Assembly (NCBI RefSeq): GCF_002934065.1
Contig: NZ_CP018049.1
Location: 2,354,501-2,418,500, forward strand
Direction of reading: 5' to 3'
Origin: Pseudomonas orientalis
GTDB taxonomy: Bacteria > Pseudomonadota > Gammaproteobacteria > Pseudomonadales > Pseudomonadaceae
Length of the DNA stretch: 64,000 nucleotides
Position numbers and translations under genes: made by a program. The notes under the pieces were generated by a model, which saw only the letters and a program-made list of their open reading frames with translations, ran no database searches and was not told the origin of the DNA. Positions 44,900-53,547 of this stretch are shown one piece after another. Within the stretch, counting starts at the first letter, position 1. Every line of letters starts with the position of its first letter.

Positions 44900-45850
44900 A
44901 TGAAAACCGTGGCCATGGCGCTGTTTCCGGACTTCCTGCTGCTTGACATGGCCGGGCCGCTTGAAGTGTTTTCGATTGCCAACCGCTACCTGCCGGTGGC
45001 CGACCACTACCGGATCCTCACCATCGGCACCGAGCCCGGGCCGTTGCGCGCCTCCAATGGCGTCACGGTGCAGACCGACCTGCTGCTGGAGCAGGCCCAG
45101 GACGCCTATGACGTGCTGCTGGTGCCTGGCGGTCCAGGGGCCTATAACGAATGCCATCCAGCGCTGCTGCCCTGGCTCAAGGCGATGGCGCCCCGGGCGC
45201 GGCGTTTCGGTTCGATCTGCACCGGCGCCTTTGTGCTCGGACACGCCGGCTTGCTCGACGGGCACCGCGTGACCACTCACTGGCATTACACCGAGCGCTT
45301 GATCAAGGCGTTCCCCAATGCCATCGTCGAGACCGATCGCATCTACTTGCAGGACCGGCGCCTGATCACCTCGGGTGGCGTCACGGCCGGTATCGACCTG
45401 GCCCTGTCGATTGTCGCCCAGGACCATGGCAAGCAAGTGGCGGTGGATGTGGCCAAGGTGTTGCTGGTGGTGATGAAACGCCAGGGTGGCCAGGCCCAGT
45501 TCAGCCCGATGACCGCCGCCGTGGCGCCCCAGGAAACCGCGATCACCCGGGTGCAGCACCATGTGCTGGCCCATCTCGACCAACCGTTTACCATCGAGTC
45601 GATGGCCGAACTGGCCGGCATGAGTGCGCGTCACTTTGCGCGCCTGTTCGCCAGGGAGGTGCAAATGACGCCCATGGCGTTCCTGCAAGGCGCACGCATC
45701 GACCGTGCCCGGCAGTTGCTGGAAACCACCGACCTGCCGCTCAAGACCGTGGCTTTCCACGCAGGCTTCGGCAGCGTGCGGCACATGCGCTTTCTGTTCA
45801 GTGAAAAGCTCGGCCTGAACCCTACTCAATACCGACAACAGTTCAGTTAG
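44900..45850 (+). CDS. GlxA-family transcriptional regulator (DJ-1/PfpI plus AraC HTH)
   Basis: This 316-residue regulator has an N-terminal DJ-1/PfpI-like domain (about 1-175; VLLVPGGPGAY and the nucleophile-elbow region SICTGAFVLGHAGLLDGHRVTTHW). A C-terminal AraC-type pair of helix-turn-helix motifs follows (about 215-315; IESMAELAGMSARHFARLF and LKTVAFHAGFGSVRHMRFLF). Such proteins usually activate amine, amino-acid or related catabolic genes; no ligand can be named here. The start at 44900 (MKTVAMALFPDF) fits family N-termini and the promoter, although an in-frame ATG exists at 44861. It faces away from the pirin gene. Confidence 0.9.
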   Translation: MKTVAMALFPDFLLLDMAGPLEVFSIANRYLPVADHYRILTIGTEPGPLRASNGVTVQTDLLLEQAQDAYDVLLVPGGPGAYNECHPALLPWLKAMAPRARRFGSICTGAFVLGHAGLLDGHRVTTHWHYTERLIKAFPNAIVETDRIYLQDRRLITSGGVTAGIDLALSIVAQDHGKQVAVDVAKVLLVVMKRQGGQAQFSPMTAAVAPQETAITRVQHHVLAHLDQPFTIESMAELAGMSARHFARLFAREVQMTPMAFLQGARIDRARQLLETTDLPLKTVAFHAGFGSVRHMRFLFSEKLGLNPTQYRQQFS

Positions 45851-45999
45851 CGACACAATGTCCGTCTGAGGCACCCGATTGTCCGTTTCGCTCCCCGTGC
45901 CAGCATTGTCCTGTCACCGCTAGCTGGCAACATAACGCCGAGCCCACGGAAAAGGATGCGCAGGCACTCAAGCACGGGTGTTTCAGCGCTGTTACGGAC

Positions 46000-47451
46000 A
46001 TGAATCATGCTGCGGCGGTGAGCTTTGGCCCCTATACGTTTCATCGGCACCAGCGTCTGGTCAGCAAGGCCGGCTGGCCGGTGCCGCTGGGCGGGCGCGC
46101 CCTGGATATCCTCGCCGTGTTGCTGGAAGCGCCGGGGCACTACATCGGCAAGGCGACCTTGATCGAGCGGGTCTGGCCCAACAGCGTCGTCGAAGACAAT
46201 AACCTGCGCGTGCACATTGCCGCGTTGCGTCGCGCCCTCGATGTGCAATCTCTGATCCTCAATCACCCGCAGCGCGGGTATTGCTTCGCCGCGCCCGTGC
46301 ACGGCGGGCTGCCGACACTGGCGGCACAGCACAACCTGGCGGCGCGGCTCAGCCCGGTGGTCGGTCGCGATGAGCTGCTGGGCGTGCTGGTGCGACGCAT
46401 GGCCGGACAACGGCTGTTGACCCTGACCGGTGTGGCCGGCATCGGCAAAAGTACCCTGGCCCTGGCGCTGGCCGAGCGCGTGTTGCCACGCTATCGCGAC
46501 GGGGTGTGGTGGGTCGACCTGGGCGACCTGCAGACCTTGGATGAACTGCTCGTGCATCTGGCCAGGCTATTACAGTTGGACTCCGCCAGCAGCCTTGATG
46601 AGCTGTGCCGACGATTGGCCGCGCGCCGGCTGTTGCTGGTACTTGATGGGGCCGACCTGCTGCTCGGTGCCTGTCGCAAGTTGCTGCGCGGGCTGCACCA
46701 CAGGGCGCCCGAGGTCAGTGTGCTGGTCAGCAGCCGTGAGGCCTTGCTGCTGCCGGGCGAATGCCTCGTTCGCGTGCCGCAGTTGGGCGTGCCGCCCCCA
46801 TCGGCGCTGGGCAGTATCGAGCAGGCCATGGCCTGTCCTGCGGTGCAACTGTTCGTTGCACGCGCGCGCGCCAGTCAGCAGAGTTTCGTGTTGCGGCCCC
46901 AGGAATTGGCGCCGCTGCGCGATATCTGTCGGCGCCTGGACGGTATCCCGTTGGCCCTTGAACTGGCGGCCGCCCAGGTTGACGCACTGGGCATCGGTGG
47001 TGTGCAACGGCAATTGCGCACCGGCCTGCACGGGCTGAGCCGTGGCCGTCGCACGGCGGTGGAGCGCCATCGCTCACTGACTGCCGCGCTGGACTGGAGC
47101 TACCAGCGCCTGAGCCTGCCGGAGTGCTGGCTGTTCCTGCAGTTGGGCCTGTTCAAGATGGCGGTAACCCTGCCCACCTTGAATGAACTGGTCAGCGGTA
47201 CCGAGCTTGAACACGTCGATTTGTCTTACCTGCTGGCGCGTCTGGTCAACCTGTCGCTGCTCACCGTCGAGCCTGGCCTGGGGCCGATGCGCTATCGCCT
47301 GCTCAATTGCGTGCGCAGCTATGCCCTGGCGCAACTGCGTGATCCGCTTCAGGTCGAGCGCTTGCAGCAAGGTTATGGGCAGTGTCTGGGGGCGTTTTCA
47401 GGCCGGCCGTTTGTCCTGCAACTCGTCGAGCAGGCGGCGTGCGCGCAGTAG
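46000..47451 (+). CDS. OmpR-type winged-helix/NTPase regulator, C-terminally truncated
   Basis: This 483-residue protein begins with an OmpR/PhoB-type winged helix (about 8-100: LGGRALDILAVLLEAPG, VWPNSVVEDNNLRVHIAALRRAL, QRGYCFAAP). An NB-ARC/STAND-like NTPase follows, with Walker A GVAGIGKST (near 144-152) and RRLLLVLDGAD as Walker B. It is clearly a paralogue of the convergent 923-residue gene, aligning with its first half up to about residue 465. There the match stops, and the last 18 residues are encoded antisense to that gene's final codons. The helical-repeat sensor half is missing. I infer a 3' deletion. It could still bind DNA, or could be a decaying gene. Confidence 0.78.
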   Translation: MNHAAAVSFGPYTFHRHQRLVSKAGWPVPLGGRALDILAVLLEAPGHYIGKATLIERVWPNSVVEDNNLRVHIAALRRALDVQSLILNHPQRGYCFAAPVHGGLPTLAAQHNLAARLSPVVGRDELLGVLVRRMAGQRLLTLTGVAGIGKSTLALALAERVLPRYRDGVWWVDLGDLQTLDELLVHLARLLQLDSASSLDELCRRLAARRLLLVLDGADLLLGACRKLLRGLHHRAPEVSVLVSSREALLLPGECLVRVPQLGVPPPSALGSIEQAMACPAVQLFVARARASQQSFVLRPQELAPLRDICRRLDGIPLALELAAAQVDALGIGGVQRQLRTGLHGLSRGRRTAVERHRSLTAALDWSYQRLSLPECWLFLQLGLFKMAVTLPTLNELVSGTELEHVDLSYLLARLVNLSLLTVEPGLGPMRYRLLNCVRSYALAQLRDPLQVERLQQGYGQCLGAFSGRPFVLQLVEQAACAQ

Positions 47452-50169
47452 GTCGCGGGTGGCGAAGCCTTCGGTAAATCGAGCGTAGATCGGCTCCAGC
47501 AAATCCCTGGCGGCTTGCCTGCGCCCTTGTTGCTGCCAGCGTTGCGCCAGGCAGCCCGCACAGCGCAACTCCCAGGCCAGGGCACCTTGCTGGCGCGCCA
47601 GGCCAAGGGCTTCAAGCAGCAGCGCTTCAGCATCGTGGGTATCCCCCTGGAGTGCCACCTGCCCGGCGTACACCCGCAGGAGTTCCGGGGCACACCAGCC
47701 GGCCGCACCACTGCGCGCGCGGTGCATGCCCGGCTCATCGACCTGCCGCATGCCGAAGGTGACCAGGGTGTCCTCGATCAGTCCCAGGCCCTGCAGATCC
47801 TGGTCGCCCAGGATACCGGCGTAGTGCCCGGCCCAGGTCTGGAACAGTTGCACCGAATGCTTGTGCGCCTGCTCAAGCAGCAGGCGTTGCATGGCCTGTG
47901 CCTCGTCGTCGGCACCGTTGTAGCGGGCGATCACTACACCGGCCAGGGCCAGGGTGTAACAGATCGAGGTGCCGTGGTTGATCTGCAGCGCCAGCTCCAG
48001 TGCCTGGCTCGCGGTGCGCCAGGCGCGTTCGGGAAAGCCTTGCAGCCAAAGGATGCGCGCCAGCACGGTCAGGGACGCGACGCTCTGGTCATACTGCACG
48101 CCGACGCCGTGGGCGAAGCGGTTCACGTGGCCGCTGTGGCTCATGCGCTGCAGCACCTGCTCGGCCTGGTGTCGGGCCAGTGCCTGATTGCCGGTGTAAT
48201 GCTGGGCCAGGGCGTGCAGACGCTGGGTGCTCAGGTCCAGCAGCGGCTCGGTGCGCGGGTCGAGGCGATCGAATTGCAGGCTCTGTTCCAGCGCCTGGCC
48301 ATAGCGCCCGGCGCACAGGTTCACCGCCATATGCCCGGAGACCGCGCGCAACTGGCCGGCCAGGTCCTGGCGTTCTTCGGCCAGGTGTGCGGCACCGACA
48401 AACGCCGCAATGGTCTGCGGCGCGGCGCCCAGGGCATGATAGGAGAGGCTGCCCAGGGCCAATTGCAGTTGCAGGGTCAATTGCGTGCAGGGCGCCTCGA
48501 CCTGATCGATCAGTGCCAGCGCCTTGTCCACATAACCGGCATGCTCGCGCAGCAGTGACAGTTCTTGCCACAGGGGCATCGCACTGACCGTCAGGCGGAT
48601 CGCCAGCAAGTGCCCCGCGTCGTCGGCAAAGCCCCAGTCGAGGGCGGCGCGCACGTCTTCGCGCAACGGTGCGTAGCGCTCGATCCAGGGCTGGGTGGCG
48701 ATCAGTTCCCAATCGCCGCGGGCCTGTTCCATCAGCGCCAGGCAGCGTGCGGCGTGGCGTTCGCGCGTGGCTTGCAGTTCGCCTGCGAGGCTGAGCTTTT
48801 CCAGGGCGTACGTGCGGGTGATATCCAGCAGACGATAGACCATCTCGTCGTCGCTGGCGTCCACGTTCAGCAGCGACTTGGCCACCAGGTGCGTGATGGA
48901 ACCCTGCACTTCGGCCGGGGCGATGTGTTCCCCGGCGATTACCGCCGCCGCGCTGACCAGGCTGAAGCCGCCACGAAAGACCGCGAGCCTTCGCAGGCAG
49001 ATTTTTTCGCATTCGGTGAGCAGGTCAAAGCTCCAGTCGAGCGTGGCCCGCAGGGTTTGCTGGCGGGGCAGGGCGCTGCGCCGTCCGCGGGTCAGCAGGC
49101 GGACGTTGTCTTGCATCTGCACCAGCAGCCCCGACAAGCCAAAACGCTCGATCTGTGCCGCCACCAGTTCGATCGCCAGGGGAATGCCGTCCAGGCGCTG
49201 GCAGATATCGATCGCCAGCGGCAGTTCGGCATCGCTGAGGGTAAAGCTGTCCTGATGGGCCATGGCCCGCTCGATCAGCAATTGCATGGCCGGGTAACCC
49301 AGGGCCTGGGCGCGGTTGCCAGTGGCGGGCGGGCAGCTCAACGGCTCCAGGCGTTGCACGGCTTCACCCTCGGCGCGCAAGGCTTCGCGGCTGGTGGTGA
49401 GGATGTGCAGGTGTGGTGCGTGGCGCAACAGGGTTTCGCTGATCAGGGCGATGTCGTCGAGCAGGTGCTCGCAGTTGTCGATTACCAGCAGCAGCTGGCG
49501 TGCCTGCAGGCTGCGGGCGAAGCTGACCAGTTGCGTGCTCTCGCCAGGTGCGGCGCCAAGCAGGGCGGCGAGGTTGGGCAGGATCATCGAGGCGGCGCTG
49601 AGCGGCGCCAGGTCGAGCAGATGAATTCCATCTCGGTAATGCCCGATCAGCAACTCCGCGACGCGCAGGGCCACGGTGGTCTTGCCGATGCCGCCGGCAC
49701 CGGTCAAGGTGATGAAACGTTGCTGCGGCAGCTGCTGCACCAACGCATCGATCAGCGCCTGGCGGCCGATCATGCGCGTGCGCCGCAGCGGCAGGTTGTG
49801 GCTTGGGCGTTGGGGCGCGCCGTCGGTGGGTAGCGTCATCGGTTCGATGCTCAGTGGCGCGACAAAACTGTAGCCGCGCTGGGCGACCGTGACGATATAG
49901 CGCTGCCCCGCCTGGCCATCGCCCAGGGCCTTGCGCAACGCGGCCATGTGCACCCGCAGGTTGCCGTCTTCCACCACGCTTCTGGGCCAGACCCGCGCGA
50001 TCAGTTCCTGCTTGCTCACCACATTGCCGGCGTGCTCCAGCAGGATCAGCAGAATGTCCACCGCCCGCCGTCCCAGGCGCAGCGGGCGACCGGCATCCAG
50101 CACCAGGCGCTCGCGCGGATGGATGCGGTAGGGGCCGAAGTGCACCGCCTGGTCGCTCAAATCATTCAT
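47398..50169 (-). CDS. Large winged-helix/NTPase/TPR-like transcriptional regulator
   Basis: This 923-residue regulator has three parts. First is an OmpR-type winged helix (about 8-105; LGRRAVDILLILLEHAG, VWPRSVVEDGNLRVHMAALRKAL). Second is a STAND/NB-ARC-like NTPase with Walker A GAGGIGKTT (near 155) and QLLLVIDNCEHLLDD. Third is a long Ala/Leu-rich helical half (about 480-915) that looks like TPR-type repeats. This matches LuxR/MalT-like signalling ATPases in which the winged helix replaces the LuxR domain. Inducer and targets are unknown. The ATG at 50169 is 52 bp before the window's next minus-strand features. Its last 54 bp overlap the 3' end of the shorter convergent paralogue. Confidence 0.88.
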   Translation of the reverse strand: MNDLSDQAVHFGPYRIHPRERLVLDAGRPLRLGRRAVDILLILLEHAGNVVSKQELIARVWPRSVVEDGNLRVHMAALRKALGDGQAGQRYIVTVAQRGYSFVAPLSIEPMTLPTDGAPQRPSHNLPLRRTRMIGRQALIDALVQQLPQQRFITLTGAGGIGKTTVALRVAELLIGHYRDGIHLLDLAPLSAASMILPNLAALLGAAPGESTQLVSFARSLQARQLLLVIDNCEHLLDDIALISETLLRHAPHLHILTTSREALRAEGEAVQRLEPLSCPPATGNRAQALGYPAMQLLIERAMAHQDSFTLSDAELPLAIDICQRLDGIPLAIELVAAQIERFGLSGLLVQMQDNVRLLTRGRRSALPRQQTLRATLDWSFDLLTECEKICLRRLAVFRGGFSLVSAAAVIAGEHIAPAEVQGSITHLVAKSLLNVDASDDEMVYRLLDITRTYALEKLSLAGELQATRERHAARCLALMEQARGDWELIATQPWIERYAPLREDVRAALDWGFADDAGHLLAIRLTVSAMPLWQELSLLREHAGYVDKALALIDQVEAPCTQLTLQLQLALGSLSYHALGAAPQTIAAFVGAAHLAEERQDLAGQLRAVSGHMAVNLCAGRYGQALEQSLQFDRLDPRTEPLLDLSTQRLHALAQHYTGNQALARHQAEQVLQRMSHSGHVNRFAHGVGVQYDQSVASLTVLARILWLQGFPERAWRTASQALELALQINHGTSICYTLALAGVVIARYNGADDEAQAMQRLLLEQAHKHSVQLFQTWAGHYAGILGDQDLQGLGLIEDTLVTFGMRQVDEPGMHRARSGAAGWCAPELLRVYAGQVALQGDTHDAEALLLEALGLARQQGALAWELRCAGCLAQRWQQQGRRQAARDLLEPIYARFTEGFATRDLLRARRLLDELQDKRPA

Positions 50170-50227
50170 GGCTGCCCGGGTTCAAAAGTAAGGGATGGGC
50201 AAGCATATTCCAGGTGCTTGAAGACCA

Positions 50228-50626
50228 CTAGGCTGCGATCACCTCGGGCTTGGAGCGCGAGTGGTGATTTCGCCAGGTCATCGGGTTCACGCCCTCGCTA
50301 CGCGTGAACATGTGACAGAAGTGCGCCTGGTCGCAAAAGCCGCATTCCAGGCTGATTTGCGTAAGGCTCAGGGAAGAACCGGTAATCAATTCCTTGGCGC
50401 GCAGGATGCGCTGCTGGCGAATCCATTCCTGGGGCGAGACCCCGGTGGAACACTTGAAGGCGCGGGAAAAGTGGCTGCGCGACAAGGCGCAAGCCTGGGC
50501 CAGCTCGGTAATGCTCAGGCTTTCGCCGAGGTTGGCGAGAATCAGCTGTTTGGCAATGCGTTCGCGCCGGGGGCACAGGCCTCCGGTGGCGGATAGACGA
50601 GGGGCATATTGCTCGAGTCGGGCCAT
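50228..50626 (-). CDS. Short AraC-family transcriptional regulator
   Basis: A protein of about 132 residues that is essentially only the AraC DNA-binding domain. The first helix-turn-helix is LSITELAQACALSRSHFSRAFK, written here as LSITELAQACALSRSHF then SRAFK. The second is LTQISLECGFCDQAHFCHMF, followed by the family signature GVNPMTWR. No sensor domain is present. The start is uncertain: the ATG at 50626 (MARLEQYAP) begins close to the domain, while 50689 (MGGVYTASI) adds 21 residues; neither has a good ribosome binding site. It is divergent from the LysR gene at 50831. Confidence 0.83.
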   Translation of the reverse strand: MARLEQYAPRLSATGGLCPRRERIAKQLILANLGESLSITELAQACALSRSHFSRAFKCSTGVSPQEWIRQQRILRAKELITGSSLSLTQISLECGFCDQAHFCHMFTRSEGVNPMTWRNHHSRSKPEVIAA

Positions 50627-50830
50627 GACAAATATCCGCAGTCGATGGGAGCGTTCCCGTTGAATGGATGCAGTGTAGACGCCGCCCATCTTGTTGCCGG
50701 ACCGCCTGGCTGACGAGTTAATCGTTGTTAATTTCGCCAGGTGCGGGCGTGGAAAAGACAGCACAGGTATGCAATCGAAGGCGTTGCGGGCATGCTTCCC
50801 TGACCCCCTGCAAACCGTCCGGATACCGCC

Positions 50831-51739
50831 ATGAATCGCAACGACCTGCGCCGCGTCGACATGAACCTGCTGGTGATTTTCGAAGCCCTGATGTTCGAGA
50901 AGAACCTGACCCGGGTCGCCGAGAAACTCTTTATGGGCCAGCCGGCGGTGAGTGCGGCACTGGGCCGCCTGCGCGATTTGTTCGATGACCCATTGCTGCT
51001 GCGCAACGGTCGCGGCATGGAGCCCACGCCACGGGCGGTGGCGATACTCAAGGAGCTGCAACCGGCCATGGACACCATTTCAGGCGCCGTCAGCCGCGCC
51101 AAGGATTTCGACCCCTCCACCAGTTGTGCGGTGTTTCGCATCGGCCTGTCCGACGACGCCGAGTTCGGGCTGTTTCCGCCCTTGCTCAGTCACCTGCGCG
51201 AAGAAGCACCCGGCATCATCGTGGTGGTGCGCCGGGCCAATTACTTGTTGATGTCGTCGTTGCTGGCCAGCGGTGAAATCTCGGTAGGGGTGAGCTACAC
51301 CACCGAACTGCCGGCCAACGCCAAGCGCAGGAAGCTGCGCGATATTCCCTGCAAGGTGCTGCGCGGCGATGATGGCGAGGCGCCGCTGAGCCTGGACGAT
51401 TACTGCGCCAGGCCCCATGCCATGGTGTCGTTCTCGGGCGACCTGAGCGGCAATATCGACCTGGACCTGGCGCGCATCGGTCGCTCGCGACGGGTGGTAC
51501 TGGCGGTGCCGCAGTTCAGCGGGCTGCGCGCATTGCTGGCCGGTTCGCAGATTATCGCGACCGTGCCCGATTACGCGGCGTGTGCATTGACCGAGGGCAC
51601 CCGCCTGCGGGCCGAAGACCCGCCGTTCGCGATTGATGCCGCAGAGCTGTCGATGGTGTGGAGCGGGGTGCATGACAATGACCCGGCCGAACGCTGGTTG
51701 CGGGGCAAGATTGCGCAACATATGGCCGCAGAGGTTTAG
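50831..51739 (+). CDS. LysR-type transcriptional regulator
   Basis: This 302-residue protein has an N-terminal winged helix (about 9-68; DMNLLVIFEALMFEKNLTRVAEKL, split here as DMNLLVIFEALMF and EKNLTRVAEKL, then GQPAVSAALGRLRDLFDDPLLLR). A LysR substrate-binding domain follows (about 95-300). The RRVDMNLL start and PLLLRNGRGMEPTPRA resemble the NodD/NahR-like branch. No effector can be inferred. It is divergent from the short AraC gene and followed by about 150 bp without a gene. Confidence 0.9.
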   Translation: MNRNDLRRVDMNLLVIFEALMFEKNLTRVAEKLFMGQPAVSAALGRLRDLFDDPLLLRNGRGMEPTPRAVAILKELQPAMDTISGAVSRAKDFDPSTSCAVFRIGLSDDAEFGLFPPLLSHLREEAPGIIVVVRRANYLLMSSLLASGEISVGVSYTTELPANAKRRKLRDIPCKVLRGDDGEAPLSLDDYCARPHAMVSFSGDLSGNIDLDLARIGRSRRVVLAVPQFSGLRALLAGSQIIATVPDYAACALTEGTRLRAEDPPFAIDAAELSMVWSGVHDNDPAERWLRGKIAQHMAAEV

Positions 51740-51887
51740 CGGTTCGTCCCCGGCGCCGAACGCGGTCTCACCTGGCCGGTCTCGATGTACAGCAAAGTCC
51801 TAACGATGCGCACGCTTTTTCCGGCTGCCCGCCTGGGGTTGGCCCGCCTACCATGGGTCAACTTTCAAGCAGGGGCGGGTAGCGACT

Positions 51888-52862
51888 ATGTATATCTCTC
51901 AGAGGCCACAGGTTATTCCACCGGTTACACCACAACCGGGTCATGACGCGCCCGCTTCGGCGTCGCGGCACCCGGAGTCAATACCCGCGAGCGCTGATAC
52001 GGGCGCTGGCGTCGCGGGCTCAACCCGCTCTGTCGTCTCCACGCCGGGGGCGATGCCAGTGACTGTCGAGACGTCAAAACTGGACAGGGTGAGTGATCCG
52101 CGTCTGGAGATTAAGAAGGAGGCCTCAGCACCCGATGGGATGTACCTCGTTTCCTACACGGTTCCCGGATCAGGCCAGGGGGTGAGCAACCTTACTTTTC
52201 CAATCAGCATTGGCGCGGGCGCGCAAAGAACCCCTAGCGAGCCTGCGGGGATTTATTACGCGATGCAGTTCGGCATTAATGATGCACAGGGTAATTCCCT
52301 TGGCGACGGGTATATCGGGCTGCAGCCAGGGGAGGACGGCAAGGCGCAGGTGCCGTTTTCCGGGTTCGGGTCGCACTTTACCGCTCCAGACGGCAGTTGC
52401 GACGCGGACGGTGGCCCGGGGGCGAGCAACAGCACAACGGTGGATTTCACGTTCGGCCATCAATACAACCTCACGGTGGAACAAGACCCGCAGAATCCGC
52501 AGCGGTTGAGCGGGTATATCCAGGACGTCACGGACCCCGAGCACCTCGGGCCCAGGCAACACGTCAAAGACCTTTACGTCGATCGCAAGGTCAGCTTGAC
52601 CACGAGCTATAGCGGGTTCGTCGAGCACTACGGTAAGGAGATCGATCGCAGTTCGCAGATAGCACCGACCGCAGGCAGTTTTTCCGCGCCCTTTACCACG
52701 GATGACCAAGGCAATATCAAGGTTGGTTCAGTCAAGAGCGAAGGCTTGTATGGTCGGTTCCGCAATTCGATCACAGGCGATCTGCAAGTGACTCGAGTGA
52801 ACGGCGAGGGTAAGGCGCTCAAGTTCTCGTTCCAGGGCGTCGGTTACCAAAAGCCAGGCTGA
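51888..52862 (+). CDS. Unrecognised 324-residue protein with Pro/Ser-rich N-terminus
   Basis: The ATG follows GGGGCGGGTAGCG. The first 75 residues are rich in Pro, Ala, Ser and Thr (QVIPPVTPQPG, then HPESIPASAD) and look disordered. The remaining 250 residues are beta-rich and hydrophilic (DGMYLVSYTVPG, GIYYAMQFGINDAQG, GDGYIGLQPGEDGKAQ, FTFGHQYNLTVEQDP, RVNGEGKALKFSFQG). This looks like a beta-sandwich, and parts faintly recall DUF3472-like proteins. There is no signal peptide or membrane segment. Codon use is less GC-biased than in neighbouring genes, suggesting acquisition. A non-classically exported protein is possible but unsupported. It stands alone, with gaps of about 150 and 95 bp on either side. 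Confidence 0.72.
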   Translation: MYISQRPQVIPPVTPQPGHDAPASASRHPESIPASADTGAGVAGSTRSVVSTPGAMPVTVETSKLDRVSDPRLEIKKEASAPDGMYLVSYTVPGSGQGVSNLTFPISIGAGAQRTPSEPAGIYYAMQFGINDAQGNSLGDGYIGLQPGEDGKAQVPFSGFGSHFTAPDGSCDADGGPGASNSTTVDFTFGHQYNLTVEQDPQNPQRLSGYIQDVTDPEHLGPRQHVKDLYVDRKVSLTTSYSGFVEHYGKEIDRSSQIAPTAGSFSAPFTTDDQGNIKVGSVKSEGLYGRFRNSITGDLQVTRVNGEGKALKFSFQGVGYQKPG

Positions 52863-52956
52863 GCGTCGCGGCAAACAGCACATACATTCAATTCTCCACC
52901 GCTTTTGCCCGGCAAACTCCCCCCATCGCTCAATGTACCGGGGGGAAACACCCATC

Positions 52957-53547
52957 ATGGACCCAACACCCAACACCAGCCCCGACGAAGTCGTCACGCT
53001 GGTCGTCAAGCACCGGGTCAAGCCCGGCCGTGAAACCGAGTACGAAGCCTGGCTGCGCCGCATCGTGCGCATCGCCGGTGAACGCCCCGGTCACCTTGGC
53101 GTCGACGTGGTGCGCAGCCAGCAGAGCGGCATGGCCCTGTTTACCTGCGTACTGCGCTACCGCTCCACCGACGCCCTGGAGTTGTGGCTCGACTCCCCGC
53201 AACGCCAGGCCCTGATCGACGAAGCGGCGCCAATGCTGGCCGACGGCGACCAGACTGAAGTCGGCGCCGCCAATGAATTCTGGTTCGCCCCCCAGGCCGA
53301 CGGCGCCGCCAAGCCGCCGCGCTGGAAGCAGGCGGTGGTCAGCCTGTGTGTGATCCTGCCGCAAACCCTGCTCCTGCCGTTTATCTGGGGGCCGATCCTG
53401 CGTTTGCACCCGTTTCTGTCCAACTACGTGGTCTCCACCTTCCTGGTCACCCTGACCATCGTGCTGCTGGTGGTTTACCTGCTGATGCCGGCGGCCACTC
53501 GCCTGTTCGCTCCCTGGCTTGAAGCCTCTGTAAAGGAAACCCTATGA
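52957..53547 (+). CDS. Antibiotic-biosynthesis-monooxygenase-fold protein with C-terminal membrane helices
   Basis: This 196-residue protein has an N-terminal ABM-type ferredoxin-like domain (about 10-105; VTLVVKHRVKPGRETEYEAW, GHLGVDVVR, FTCVLRYRSTDALELWLDS). Two hydrophobic helices follow (about 128-150 and 158-182), so the domain is membrane-anchored, unlike most stand-alone ABM proteins. The ATG at 52957 has GGGGGAAA about 11 bp upstream; the ATG at 52933 has none. The stop overlaps the amidohydrolase start (ATGA), implying translational coupling. Substrate unknown. Confidence 0.86.
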   Translation: MDPTPNTSPDEVVTLVVKHRVKPGRETEYEAWLRRIVRIAGERPGHLGVDVVRSQQSGMALFTCVLRYRSTDALELWLDSPQRQALIDEAAPMLADGDQTEVGAANEFWFAPQADGAAKPPRWKQAVVSLCVILPQTLLLPFIWGPILRLHPFLSNYVVSTFLVTLTIVLLVVYLLMPAATRLFAPWLEASVKETL

